Under the pieces are notes generated by a model. It was not told the origin of the DNA. It saw nothing but the letters and a program-made list of their open reading frames with translations, and searched no databases. This document shows positions 1 to 7,677 of a stretch of 64,000 nt of DNA, piece by piece. The DNA lies in contig JACJXW010000004.1 in NCBI GenBank assembly GCA_020636405.1, positions 3,274,001 through 3,338,000 on the forward strand, written 5' to 3'. The position numbers were made by a program, and so were the translations under genes. Source of the stretch: Lewinellaceae bacterium (lineage in GTDB: Bacteria; Bacteroidota; Bacteroidia; Chitinophagales; Saprospiraceae). Numbering within the stretch: the first letter of the stretch is position 1; every line of letters begins with the position of its first letter.

Positions 1-366
1 GTGGCAGGCGCGGAGGAACTCCCAGAAGCCGGCTTTCTCCTTGCTGGTTTTGGCATTTTTCAGAAGCCGTTCTTCGTCGAGATAGGGCGCCAGGGCCAGC
101 TTGGCCATGTCTACCGGGCGCACGCTGGTATCCTGAAACCGGATCTTGACCGGCTGGTAAAGCCCATTGTCTAAAAGAGGGATCAACCCGGCGTTCAGCA
201 GGGAACTTTTGCCGATGCCCGACTTGGCGAAGAGCACCACCAGAGACTGGGCTTTGACCTGCGCCAGCAGGCTGCGTGCTTCCCGCCGTCGGCCAAAAAA
301 GAGGAATTCCTCTTCCTGTTCGAAGGCTCGTATTCCGGGATAACGACTGACTTTTTGAGTACTCAT
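1..366 (-). CDS. nSTAND1-type NTPase, N-terminal part (runs off the left edge)
   Basis: Only the first 122 codons are in the window; the gene reads leftward past base 1. The start ATG (366-364) overlaps the stop codon of the upstream SIR2/TIR gene as ATGA, so the two are probably translationally coupled. The N-terminus has the nSTAND1 hallmark: a YPGIRAF segment, then an FFGR segment, then a P-loop SGIGKSSLLNAG with Lys53. The first P-loop glycine is replaced by Ala (AKSGIGKSS). STAND NTPases are signal-sensing switch ATPases, usually with C-terminal sensor repeats (WD40, TPR and others). That sensor part lies outside the window, so its target cannot be guessed. The likely role is switch or sensor for the TIR protein made from the same transcript. 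Family call is fairly sure; function is inference. Confidence 0.82.
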   Translation of the reverse strand, partial: MSTQKVSRYPGIRAFEQEEEFLFFGRRREARSLLAQVKAQSLVVLFAKSGIGKSSLLNAGLIPLLDNGLYQPVKIRFQDTSVRPVDMAKLALAPYLDEERLLKNAKTSKEKAGFWEFLRACH

Positions 367-1682
367 TGGCTCAGCCGTTTTTGTAATTGTTCGATAATAT
401 GGTGATAGGCTTCATCCCGGCTGGCCCATTTGTTGCTCTCCAGGGGAGTACCATCATCGGGTAGGGGGTCGAGCCGCCTCAGGTCCCGGTGGATACGCCA
501 CTGGCAGGGGCGGGCAATGATCGGAAATAACCGGGCCCCGCGCTCCTCCTGAGCAGCAATAGCCCATTCCAGCTCTTGTTCGAGAATGAGGGGGTCGTTG
601 AAATAATGGGCGCTGATGAGCAAAAGGATAGCGTCGGCCTCTTGAAATGCGGCCTCGGAAACCTGCTCCCGGTCTTGTCCGGGCAGGATGCGCCCCCGGT
701 GCCACAAGCTTGCGCGTTCCTCCTGTTCCCAGAGCTTAAGGTTGTTTTCCAGCGCCAGCAGGTAGCTTTCGTCCTTATCACAGTAGGAGAGTACGATCTT
801 TTGCTTCTTGGAAGGAGCCGCTTTCAGCTGGCTGCTAAGTTCATGAACGAATGCATCGATCCGCTTTTCAATGAAACGGAAGTTAAATCGTCGTTCGTAA
901 AAAGTACGGGTAACGGACGTCAGCGGGTAGTTGTCGGCCTGAGGTGTTAAGGTCGTGTTCTCCGGCTTCAGGTTGAGGCTGTCCAGCAACAGGCGAAACT
1001 GCCAGTGTTCCATATTGAAACCCAGGAACAGGTAGGTCTTGCGGTGATCGAACTGCCCCCTTATTTCATCCGGTATGGGCGGGTCGCCCTTGACTACATT
1101 GCGGATAAACTCCATCTGGTCATCTTCGGTGAGTACCAGGGATTCGGGGTCTTCCTGGGCGCCGAAGAGGTTGTAGACCAACGGCCGGGTAGTACTAATG
1201 TCTTCCAGCCGGATGGGTGTTGCTGAGACGATCCGTTTGCTGTTCTGGGTAACCTGGAAGTTGTAGTACAGGGAAATGGGTTGTTTGCCTGCTTCCCGCA
1301 GCGCCCGGGTAATATAATCGTCGGGGGTAGTATTCAGGATCAGCTTGATAGGCAGTTCGGCGATAGACTGGTAAACGGCAGGGATCTCCTGGGTCTTTTC
1401 CCGGAGGAAATCCCGGGTGATGTCCTCCAGGTCAACCCGCCGTACTTTTGCATGGGAGAGCAGCTGCTGGGCAATGTAGGGCAGGTTGCGCATGGCGGAG
1501 GGCGTAGCATCGTAGGGCAGTTGGTACTGGTCGAGTACTCCGGCCAGGTATTCGGACAGTCCTTCTACGAGGGGCTGCCAGTGGCCGTTCACGGGCACCG
1601 AAGCGATGCGCGGCCCGAGCAGGAGCACACAGCGCTGCTGCCTGATATCGCGGATTAGTTGTTCGAGTTGTTCGGGTTCCAT
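363..1682 (-). CDS. SIR2-like domain / TIR domain fusion protein (probable conflict-system effector)
   Basis: A 439-residue protein. Residues about 10-285 look like a divergent SIR2-like (SIR2_2) fold: a glycine-rich strand VLLLGPRIASV near 19-29, a TTPDDY segment near 118-123, a VYNLFG segment at 169-174 followed by LVLTEDD, and a YLFLGFNME strand near 217-225. Residues 294-439 are a TIR domain: IVLSYCDKDESYL at the start, a WHRGRILPG box near 327-335, and LLISAHYFNDP then LEQELEWA, where Glu370 is the candidate NADase glutamate. No signal peptide is seen, so it should be cytosolic. Start: the upstream frame stays open, but ATG at 1682 begins the recognisable domain and everything before it is low-complexity. 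It is followed with a 4-bp overlap by an nSTAND1 NTPase. TIR and SIR2 domains both occur as NAD-consuming effectors in bacterial defence; that this pair is antiphage is inference. Confidence 0.8.
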   Translation of the reverse strand: MEPEQLEQLIRDIRQQRCVLLLGPRIASVPVNGHWQPLVEGLSEYLAGVLDQYQLPYDATPSAMRNLPYIAQQLLSHAKVRRVDLEDITRDFLREKTQEIPAVYQSIAELPIKLILNTTPDDYITRALREAGKQPISLYYNFQVTQNSKRIVSATPIRLEDISTTRPLVYNLFGAQEDPESLVLTEDDQMEFIRNVVKGDPPIPDEIRGQFDHRKTYLFLGFNMEHWQFRLLLDSLNLKPENTTLTPQADNYPLTSVTRTFYERRFNFRFIEKRIDAFVHELSSQLKAAPSKKQKIVLSYCDKDESYLLALENNLKLWEQEERASLWHRGRILPGQDREQVSEAAFQEADAILLLISAHYFNDPLILEQELEWAIAAQEERGARLFPIIARPCQWRIHRDLRRLDPLPDDGTPLESNKWASRDEAYHHIIEQLQKRLSQ

Positions 1683-1983
1683 TGGGTGGAACGGGGTTAT
1701 TGGATTATTTTTTTTACATCCTTCAGAGCGAATATAATGTTTTTTTATAACTGTTAAGGCTACTTTCCTTTTCGCCTTGGGAAGATCCATTCCCGCAAAA
1801 TGAAACCTCCTCACCAGCTTTGCGTAAGTAGAAGTAATCATAATCCAGCGCGAGGGGCAGAACTGCTGTCGCCGGACTTGCGGCGAAAGAGGCAGCTGTT
1901 TAGCCCTTTGTAAAACGAGTTTTATAGCGATGCGCCCTAGTAACATTACCATTATCCGGTTTAAGTATCTTAACATTGCACTA
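1683..1983. other. divergent intergenic region, about 300 bp
   Basis: This region separates the leftward SIR2-TIR operon from the rightward PD40/OmpA gene and must hold both promoters. Open frames extend into it from both genes (upstream to 2069 on the minus strand and from 1930 on the plus strand), but neither extension has any domain or signal-peptide logic. I see no RNA gene or repeat here. Confidence 0.6.
1729..1736 (-). promoter_or_regulatory. possible -7 element of the SIR2-TIR operon
   Basis: Read on the minus strand this is TATATTCG, a 7/8 match to the Bacteroidota -7 consensus TAnnTTTG, placed 47 bases upstream of the ATG at 1682. No clear -33 TTTG is seen, so this is weak. Confidence 0.3.
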
Positions 1984-4293
1984 ATGAGAAGACGAATATG
2001 GCTGTTGCCCACTCTGATGTTCTTATGGAGCGGGGCATTCGCCCAACCCGCCAAATTGAGTAAGGCCAATCAGTATTTTGAAGAAGGGGATTACCGCCTT
2101 GCCATCCCTTTGTACGAGGAGGTACTCGGCCGGGAAGATCTTCCCGAGGCTAAGATCCGCCTGGCGGAATCGTATCGGTTCCTGGGCAACTACAAGGCAT
2201 CTGCCCAGTGGTATGCTCTGGTGATCGGGCTTCCGGAGAGCCGCCCCGAAGACAAGTATTACTATGCAATGATGCTTCTGCAGACCGGAGATTGTGAGGG
2301 GGCCGAACGCTGGTTCAAGGATTACCTCAAGTATCACCCTTACGACCCGCGGAAACAACGCCTGGTCAATGCCTGTGCCTATATCAAGGAATTGAGAAAG
2401 CCCCAATCCGGAAGAGCCAATCTTTCGCTCCCCGATTTTAACAGCCCCAACAGCGAACTGGGGGCCGCTTATTATGGTGACGGTATCATCTATTCGGCAT
2501 TCCGCAAGAGCGAGGAGGATCCCACCCAGGCTTTCCTTGACCTGTTTCAGGTAAAGGTGGAAGAGCGGCAGGATATCCGGCTGTATTCTACTCCTCAGGT
2601 GTTTTCGGGCTCCATCCAAACGAAATTCCATGAAGGCATTGCCTCGTTCAATAGCGAGGAAACAGAGATCTACTTTACGCGTACCCGACGAGTGGCCGCC
2701 CACTCGCCCCTGGCGCCGGAGATCCATCGGCTGGAGATCGTTACCGCCAGGCGCCTTCCACAAGGTGGATGGAGTAACCTTAAGCCCCTGCCATTCAGCA
2801 GCGATAAATACTCGGTAGCTCACCCCTCTCTCAGTGCTGATGGCAAACGCTTGTTTTTCTCCTCAGATATGCCTGGAGGGCTGGGCGGCAAAGACCTTTA
2901 TTTGTCCTTCCTGGAAAACGGCCAGTGGGGCCCGCCCATCAACCTGGGGCCCGCCGTCAATACCCCGGACGATGAGGTCTTTCCATTCATCAGCAGTTCG
3001 GGAAAATTGTACTTTTCCTCCAACGGCCATCTGGGCCTGGGAGGGCAGGACATTTTCTGGACCGAAGTGGGCTATGACGGCCTTTGGGTCCTGCCCCGCA
3101 ATATGGGCACTCCCTTCAACACCGAAGCCGATGATTTCGGGATCATTTTCGACACTGCGGAGGAGGAAGGTTACTTCACTTCCAACCGGAGCGGGGGCGT
3201 AGGCAAGGATGACATCTATTACTTTGAAATGATAACTAAAGGCACTCCGGTGCTGGTGGATGTGGTCGACCTCAACACCGGCGACCCCGTACCTAATGCC
3301 GAAGTGTTGAACGCTTGTAACGGCGAAACGCTCCGGGCAGACGCCAAAGGGCGGTTGCTGCTCTTCCTTCCGAATTGCTGCACCCTTACCGGAATGGCGG
3401 ACGGCTACCAGTCTCGTTCGCTGGAAGCCTGTGAGCGAAGAGGCGAACTGGCCGCCGACACCCTGTTCCTCGCCCTTGCTCTGGCGCCCGCCGAACCGGG
3501 TACCGCCAGTAGGCCGGCGCCGGTACAGAGCCTGCAGAACCTTCCACCGCCCTCCGGGCAGTACTCTCTTAGAGGCGTTATTTTTAACCGGGAGACTGGC
3601 AAGCCGGTGGTGAACGCAGAGATCAAGTTGACGGGTACCGAATGCCCTTCTCCACCGGTTGCGCTGACCGATAAAATGGGAAGCTTCAGTATCCGGCTGG
3701 AGCCCGATTGCTGTTATCAGTTGGCCATATACCGGGACAATTTCTTCACCAAAAAAGTGGAGAAACCGATCTGTGCCAGGGGAAATGACAATGACCTCAT
3801 TTTAAAGGGCTATTTAACGCCTTATGCTGCCGACCCCGCCAGCGAGGGAGAAGGCGATAGCGTCCCGGTCAGAATGGAAGGTGAAGCCAGTGGCATCGGA
3901 TTCGGGCGCAGCAGCGACAAACAGGGTGACAACTTCTCTTTCCGGGTGAATGTCTATTACGATACCGGTAGGTCCAGCGTCCAGAAGCAGTCCGCCTCGG
4001 AATTGTTGCGTTTGTTGCAACTTTTGGAGGACAATCCGGATATCATTCTGGAGATCAGTTCTCATACGGATTCGCATGGCGATAGCGCGTCTAATCAGGA
4101 CCTTTCTCAAAAGCGGGCAGACGCCATCGTACGGTACCTGGTTAGTAAAGGCGTGAAGAAAGAGCGGTTGGTCGCCAGAGGGTATGGAGAATCCCGTCTC
4201 ACCAATCACTGCGCGGATGGGGTTTCCTGTTCTGAAGAAGAACATCAGCAGAACCGGCGTACTGAATTCCGGGTGCTGGGCAAGGTACAGTAG
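1984..4293 (+). CDS. TPR / PD40 (WD40-like) / OmpA-family envelope protein
   Basis: A 769-residue exported protein. The start is set at ATG 1984 because it opens a clean signal peptide (MRRRIWLLPTLMFLWSGAFA, cut before Gln); the frame stays open 18 codons further upstream. Domains in order: TPR-like helices about 25-135 (NQYFEEGDYRLAIPLYEEVL); PD40 beta-propeller repeats about 155-420, with repeated LFFSSDMPGGLGGKDLY-type motifs; two carboxypeptidase-regulatory-like beta sandwiches about 425-500 and 525-610; and a C-terminal OmpA peptidoglycan-binding domain about 650-769 (SSHTDSHGDSASN and QKRADAIVRYLVSKGV). It should sit in the outer membrane or periplasm, holding peptidoglycan through the OmpA domain. 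Proteins of this shape are often encoded next to PorP/SprF genes, but none is adjacent here. It converges on the Kazal gene with a gap of 2 bp. Confidence 0.88.
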   Translation: MRRRIWLLPTLMFLWSGAFAQPAKLSKANQYFEEGDYRLAIPLYEEVLGREDLPEAKIRLAESYRFLGNYKASAQWYALVIGLPESRPEDKYYYAMMLLQTGDCEGAERWFKDYLKYHPYDPRKQRLVNACAYIKELRKPQSGRANLSLPDFNSPNSELGAAYYGDGIIYSAFRKSEEDPTQAFLDLFQVKVEERQDIRLYSTPQVFSGSIQTKFHEGIASFNSEETEIYFTRTRRVAAHSPLAPEIHRLEIVTARRLPQGGWSNLKPLPFSSDKYSVAHPSLSADGKRLFFSSDMPGGLGGKDLYLSFLENGQWGPPINLGPAVNTPDDEVFPFISSSGKLYFSSNGHLGLGGQDIFWTEVGYDGLWVLPRNMGTPFNTEADDFGIIFDTAEEEGYFTSNRSGGVGKDDIYYFEMITKGTPVLVDVVDLNTGDPVPNAEVLNACNGETLRADAKGRLLLFLPNCCTLTGMADGYQSRSLEACERRGELAADTLFLALALAPAEPGTASRPAPVQSLQNLPPPSGQYSLRGVIFNRETGKPVVNAEIKLTGTECPSPPVALTDKMGSFSIRLEPDCCYQLAIYRDNFFTKKVEKPICARGNDNDLILKGYLTPYAADPASEGEGDSVPVRMEGEASGIGFGRSSDKQGDNFSFRVNVYYDTGRSSVQKQSASELLRLLQLLEDNPDIILEISSHTDSHGDSASNQDLSQKRADAIVRYLVSKGVKKERLVARGYGESRLTNHCADGVSCSEEEHQQNRRTEFRVLGKVQ

Positions 4294-4295
4294 GC

Positions 4296-4532
4296 TTAGT
4301 AATTTTCACACGGCCCCTCTTCCCATTGTTTTATGCCAGCCCTTTGGGCATAGCAATCATTGGGATAGGTCTTGCCGTCGCAACCGCAAACAGGTTCATA
4401 AACTTCGATACAAGCCATTTCCAGGCCGATCTTGCTTTTGTCGATGCAATCGGCGGAAGCCGCATTGCGCCCCTCCCGGCAGGTAGCTGCCAGGCAGCAG
4501 AGGGTAAAGAGGAAGAGGGTGAAATGCTTCAT
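4296..4532 (-). CDS. small secreted Kazal-type serine protease inhibitor
   Basis: A 78-residue protein with an N-terminal hydrophobic export signal (MKHFTLFLFTLCCLAATC). Cys18 could be a lipidation site, although Thr at -1 is not canonical. The remainder is one Kazal domain with the diagnostic run VYEPVCGCDGKTYPNDCYA and closing GPC. By alignment with classical Kazal inhibitors, where P1 is the second residue after the second conserved cysteine (ACIEV), P1 would be Glu, pointing to a Glu-preferring serine protease as target. The gene starts 18 bp after the stop of the upstream subtilisin-like protease on the same strand, so they are almost certainly co-transcribed. A role as inhibitor or self-protection partner of that protease is inference from position. 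Confidence 0.85.
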   Translation of the reverse strand: MKHFTLFLFTLCCLAATCREGRNAASADCIDKSKIGLEMACIEVYEPVCGCDGKTYPNDCYAQRAGIKQWEEGPCENY

Positions 4533-4550
4533 CTTTTTTCAGAAAGATAC

Positions 4551-7226
4551 CTAATTCTCTGCTGTTTTCACTATGCTACGGAAGAGGCTTTGTTCCGGGC
4601 TTTTCAATAGAAGAAGATACAGGCCGGGCGGCAGCCCCGGCGGTGGGGTGATCGAAGCCTCGGAGGAACCAGCCCGGATGGACTGCCGGAACACCATTTG
4701 TCCCCAGGAATTAAAAAGGAGCGCTTCGACGGTTTGGGCAGGAGGGCATCCCCATTCCAGCTGAAAGTTTCCCCGGAAAGGGTTGGGAAACAGGCCCACC
4801 TCAGAGAAACAGTTGGCATCCAGGCCCGCAGACAGGCATCCATCGGTACAGGCATCCAAAGCAATGCAATAGTCTTCAACTTCCCCGAACTCTATTTCTG
4901 CTTCGCAAGGCTGGGGCGGCATATTCCCGTTTCCGGCCCACTTCATGCTGAGTCGCAAGCGAATGGGGCCTGTGCCGGCTGTTTCCGGAAAAGTGATCGT
5001 TCCGGTAACAGTGCCTTCTATGCCGAAAGATGTTTCGTAGAGCAGCTCTCCCGCTCCGTCAAAGTGCCCGTCCTGATCGAGATCGGCCCATAACCGGTAG
5101 TGCTCGGGAAAAGACAGGTAGGCGAAGCCCGGCTCAATGGAAAAAGGATAGGTTTGTCCTGCCTGAAGCCGGATGGGGAGGTGCGTAAAGTCGCCGAATC
5201 CATCATCCGTTCCGCTCGTGTTTGAAAAATTGCCGATACTGAAAGTTTCGATCCATTCCGTTCCGGCGGGTTTGGCTGAAGATGTGCAATAAGGCAGGCT
5301 TGTACAGGCGCCGCACCCCTTCGTACGAAAGGGCAATAATAAGGTATCTCGGAGTCCGTTCGGGCAGGCTGAGATCAGTACCGCCTGATAATCCTGGCAG
5401 GGTTCAAGCCCGGTGAAAGTATAGTGGTGATTTGCGTCAGTTGCCAGTGCGTGGCTTTCTTCCTGTGGCCACAATTCAATGCGGCTTTGGGCCGCTTCAT
5501 CGGGCGGGATCCAACCAATGGTGACTGTTTTTGAGGTGACTTCCAGCAGCTCTGCCGGGTATAGGGGCTCGCAACAACCGCTTGTTTCCGCAAGTGTCAG
5601 AGCCGGCCAGCTTTCCCCGTTCTGGCAGAAAGCCTCTATCATGAATTCATAGGGCTGGCAGGGGAGCAGCTCATCCAGGAGGAATGGAGGCTGTTCCTGC
5701 CCCAGTGCCGTCCAGGAGGAGCCGCCTTGCCGGCGCCAGAAGAGGCTAGCCGATGAGTTGGGTTGCCAGCTCAGCAAAAAGGAATCATCGCCGGCCGCCA
5801 GGATACCAGGTGGCTCCAGGGGAGGGCAGCTTTCACAATAGGCGAGCAACCGGTTGATGCTTTTCCGGGCATTGGCGCGGCCACCGCTGGCAAGTTCTGC
5901 ATGGAACTGCGGAAGCGTGTCGACGCCTTCCAGTATCATTTGTTTCACCAGAAGGGCTGCCTGTGCCGGATGAGTGCGGGCCAGAGTGCTGAGTCCTGGA
6001 CAGGGGGCCGCATAGAGTAAGGCCACTATACCTGCCACCAGAGGACTGGCGTAGGAGGTTCCACTGACGATGGAATAGCCTGCCCCCGGGCTGGTAGTCA
6101 AGGCCTCTATTCCCGGCGCCGCCAGGTCGATGTGCACAGGGCCATAGGCGGCATTACCTCGCTGGTCTCTGCTCGTTGAGGCCGTCACAGTGAGCAGAAA
6201 GTCGCTGGGGCAGGAGGTAGGCATGTCTCCTACCACATCAATATTCCAGTTCTGATTGGCTGTTGCCGCCACATTGAGAATGCCGGCCTGGCCGAGGTAG
6301 GAATAAAAACTGCACCATACCGGCGCCTCCTCTGGGGTCAGCCCATCGGCACCCCAGGAGGAGTTGGCCGCCACGATAAATGCGCCCCGTTGTCCGTTAC
6401 TTTGGTTATAAGCCTGGCGTTGGTTCAAAGCATAGGCATAGGCGCGGATGGCCTCCGATTCCAGCCCGCCTCCGCAATAGATGGGCATGATCCTTGCCTG
6501 GGCCATGCCTGCTATGCCGATCCCGTTATTGCCTCTGGCGGCAAGAATTCCGGCAACCTGGGTGCCATGAAAACCGAGGTTGATGTGGCCGTTGCTCAGG
6601 GCGGTATTCCAGCCGAAGTAATCATCGATATAACCGTTGTCATCATCGTCCAGGTGATTGTTGGGAATTTCGCCGTGGTTGCGCCAGAGGTTGGGCGCAA
6701 GGTCCGGGTGGTTGATGCGCAGGCCGTCATCGATTACCGCAACTACAATGGTGTCCCCATGGGGGGTTACGCTTCCGGAACTCCATTCCCATGCTTCGGG
6801 GGCATCCACGTCGGCATCAGAAAGGCCACCGTTGTCGCCGTTGTTGTGCCAGGGCCACTGCTGGGGGAACAGCGGGTCGTCCGGAAAGGTATGGCGCGCC
6901 TTCAGATAATGGTTGTGTTGAGCAAGGACGACGTCCGGCAGGCTTTTTAACTGTTCGAGCATTAATTTGTCGGGAACCTGGGAAGGATCTGACTCCAGGA
7001 GCCAGATCGGCGGATCAGCGCTGAGTTGTTCTTCGGGGTTCAGGCCGGTGGCAATGCCTTTGTAATAGCGCAAGTGTGACAGCGTTTTGGCCAAGGCCGT
7101 TTCATGGGAAAACTGGACTATAAACTGGCCGGGTTTGTGAGCGGTTGAATTCTGCGCAGCAGGCGCAAGGGGTGTGAGCAGGAAAAACAAAGTTGAGAAA
7201 AAAAGAGAAAATCTCGTAAATGCCAT
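4551..7226 (-). CDS. secreted S8 subtilisin-like protease with T9SS type A sorting tail
   Basis: An 891-residue protein. Start ATG 7226 is chosen because it opens a signal peptide (MAFTRFSLFFSTLFFLLTPL); an in-frame ATG ten codons upstream (7256) would bury it. Catalytic residues are visible: Asp166 in VVAVIDDG, His220 in GFHGTQVAG (Gln replaces the usual second His), oxyanion Asn288 in AANSSWG, and Ser391 in SGTSYASP. A short inhibitor-like propeptide precedes the catalytic domain. After it come Cys-rich fibronectin-type modules (about 475-650), a GEVEDYC-type beta module (about 700-800), and a C-terminal Por_Secre_tail (about 810-891: LFPNPFRGNF, then GLPPGLYLLLL), the signal for export and surface attachment by T9SS. 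It should be cell-surface or extracellular. The Kazal inhibitor gene follows 18 bp downstream. Confidence 0.93.
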   Translation of the reverse strand: MAFTRFSLFFSTLFFLLTPLAPAAQNSTAHKPGQFIVQFSHETALAKTLSHLRYYKGIATGLNPEEQLSADPPIWLLESDPSQVPDKLMLEQLKSLPDVVLAQHNHYLKARHTFPDDPLFPQQWPWHNNGDNGGLSDADVDAPEAWEWSSGSVTPHGDTIVVAVIDDGLRINHPDLAPNLWRNHGEIPNNHLDDDDNGYIDDYFGWNTALSNGHINLGFHGTQVAGILAARGNNGIGIAGMAQARIMPIYCGGGLESEAIRAYAYALNQRQAYNQSNGQRGAFIVAANSSWGADGLTPEEAPVWCSFYSYLGQAGILNVAATANQNWNIDVVGDMPTSCPSDFLLTVTASTSRDQRGNAAYGPVHIDLAAPGIEALTTSPGAGYSIVSGTSYASPLVAGIVALLYAAPCPGLSTLARTHPAQAALLVKQMILEGVDTLPQFHAELASGGRANARKSINRLLAYCESCPPLEPPGILAAGDDSFLLSWQPNSSASLFWRRQGGSSWTALGQEQPPFLLDELLPCQPYEFMIEAFCQNGESWPALTLAETSGCCEPLYPAELLEVTSKTVTIGWIPPDEAAQSRIELWPQEESHALATDANHHYTFTGLEPCQDYQAVLISACPNGLRDTLLLPFRTKGCGACTSLPYCTSSAKPAGTEWIETFSIGNFSNTSGTDDGFGDFTHLPIRLQAGQTYPFSIEPGFAYLSFPEHYRLWADLDQDGHFDGAGELLYETSFGIEGTVTGTITFPETAGTGPIRLRLSMKWAGNGNMPPQPCEAEIEFGEVEDYCIALDACTDGCLSAGLDANCFSEVGLFPNPFRGNFQLEWGCPPAQTVEALLFNSWGQMVFRQSIRAGSSEASITPPPGLPPGLYLLLLKSPEQSLFRSIVKTAEN

Positions 7227-7677
7227 ATAAACCTTGAATAATTTGCCACACAACATTTCAAATTTAACTTCCGTTATGGTCCTGAGGGAGTTTTGGTTTC
7301 AAAAAATCGCCAACTGACTAAAACGTGACATTTGATTTTTTTACCGGGTGTTGAATCCGCGGGGTGTCAGAACAGGAGTAGCCATTTTTTATGCTTTTGG
7401 GGGCCACTTTGTCATTTTAGATGTAGCCGGAAATGACTGCCCGGAATGGAGGTCCCTGCAACATGATCCTGCCTTATGTCAAGTGGAACATGTACAAATT
7501 TTATTTCCTTAACTTTGGCAGAAGGTGCAGTGCCCGGAGCAAAAATCCTTGGTGAAACGAAAATGCAGCGCTTCCCCCCGAATGACATTTTTTGAGTATT
7601 TAATTTTATTGATATATTACCAAAGTTTTCCGAAAGGGGAAACGACTCCTGTAATTACTTTTTGAAAACGTAAGACT
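7227..7677. other. divergent intergenic region, about 450 bp
   Basis: This is the region between the leftward protease and the rightward PD40/SPOR gene. It is AT-rich near both ends and holds no frame with recognisable coding features. A TAACTTTG -7 match is annotated separately. I see no strong hairpin, RNA gene or repeat. Confidence 0.55.
7510..7517 (+). promoter_or_regulatory. candidate -7 element upstream of the PD40/SPOR gene
   Basis: TAACTTTG is an exact match to TAnnTTTG. It lies about 160 bp upstream of the ATG at 7678. The -33 region has no clear TTTG, so the assignment is tentative and would imply a long leader. Confidence 0.35.

Noticed and set aside
1683..2069. N-terminal extension of the SIR2/TIR protein to 568 residues
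   Set aside because: The added 129 residues have no domain character and would overlap the signal peptide region of the divergent PD40 gene; ATG 1682 begins the conserved part.
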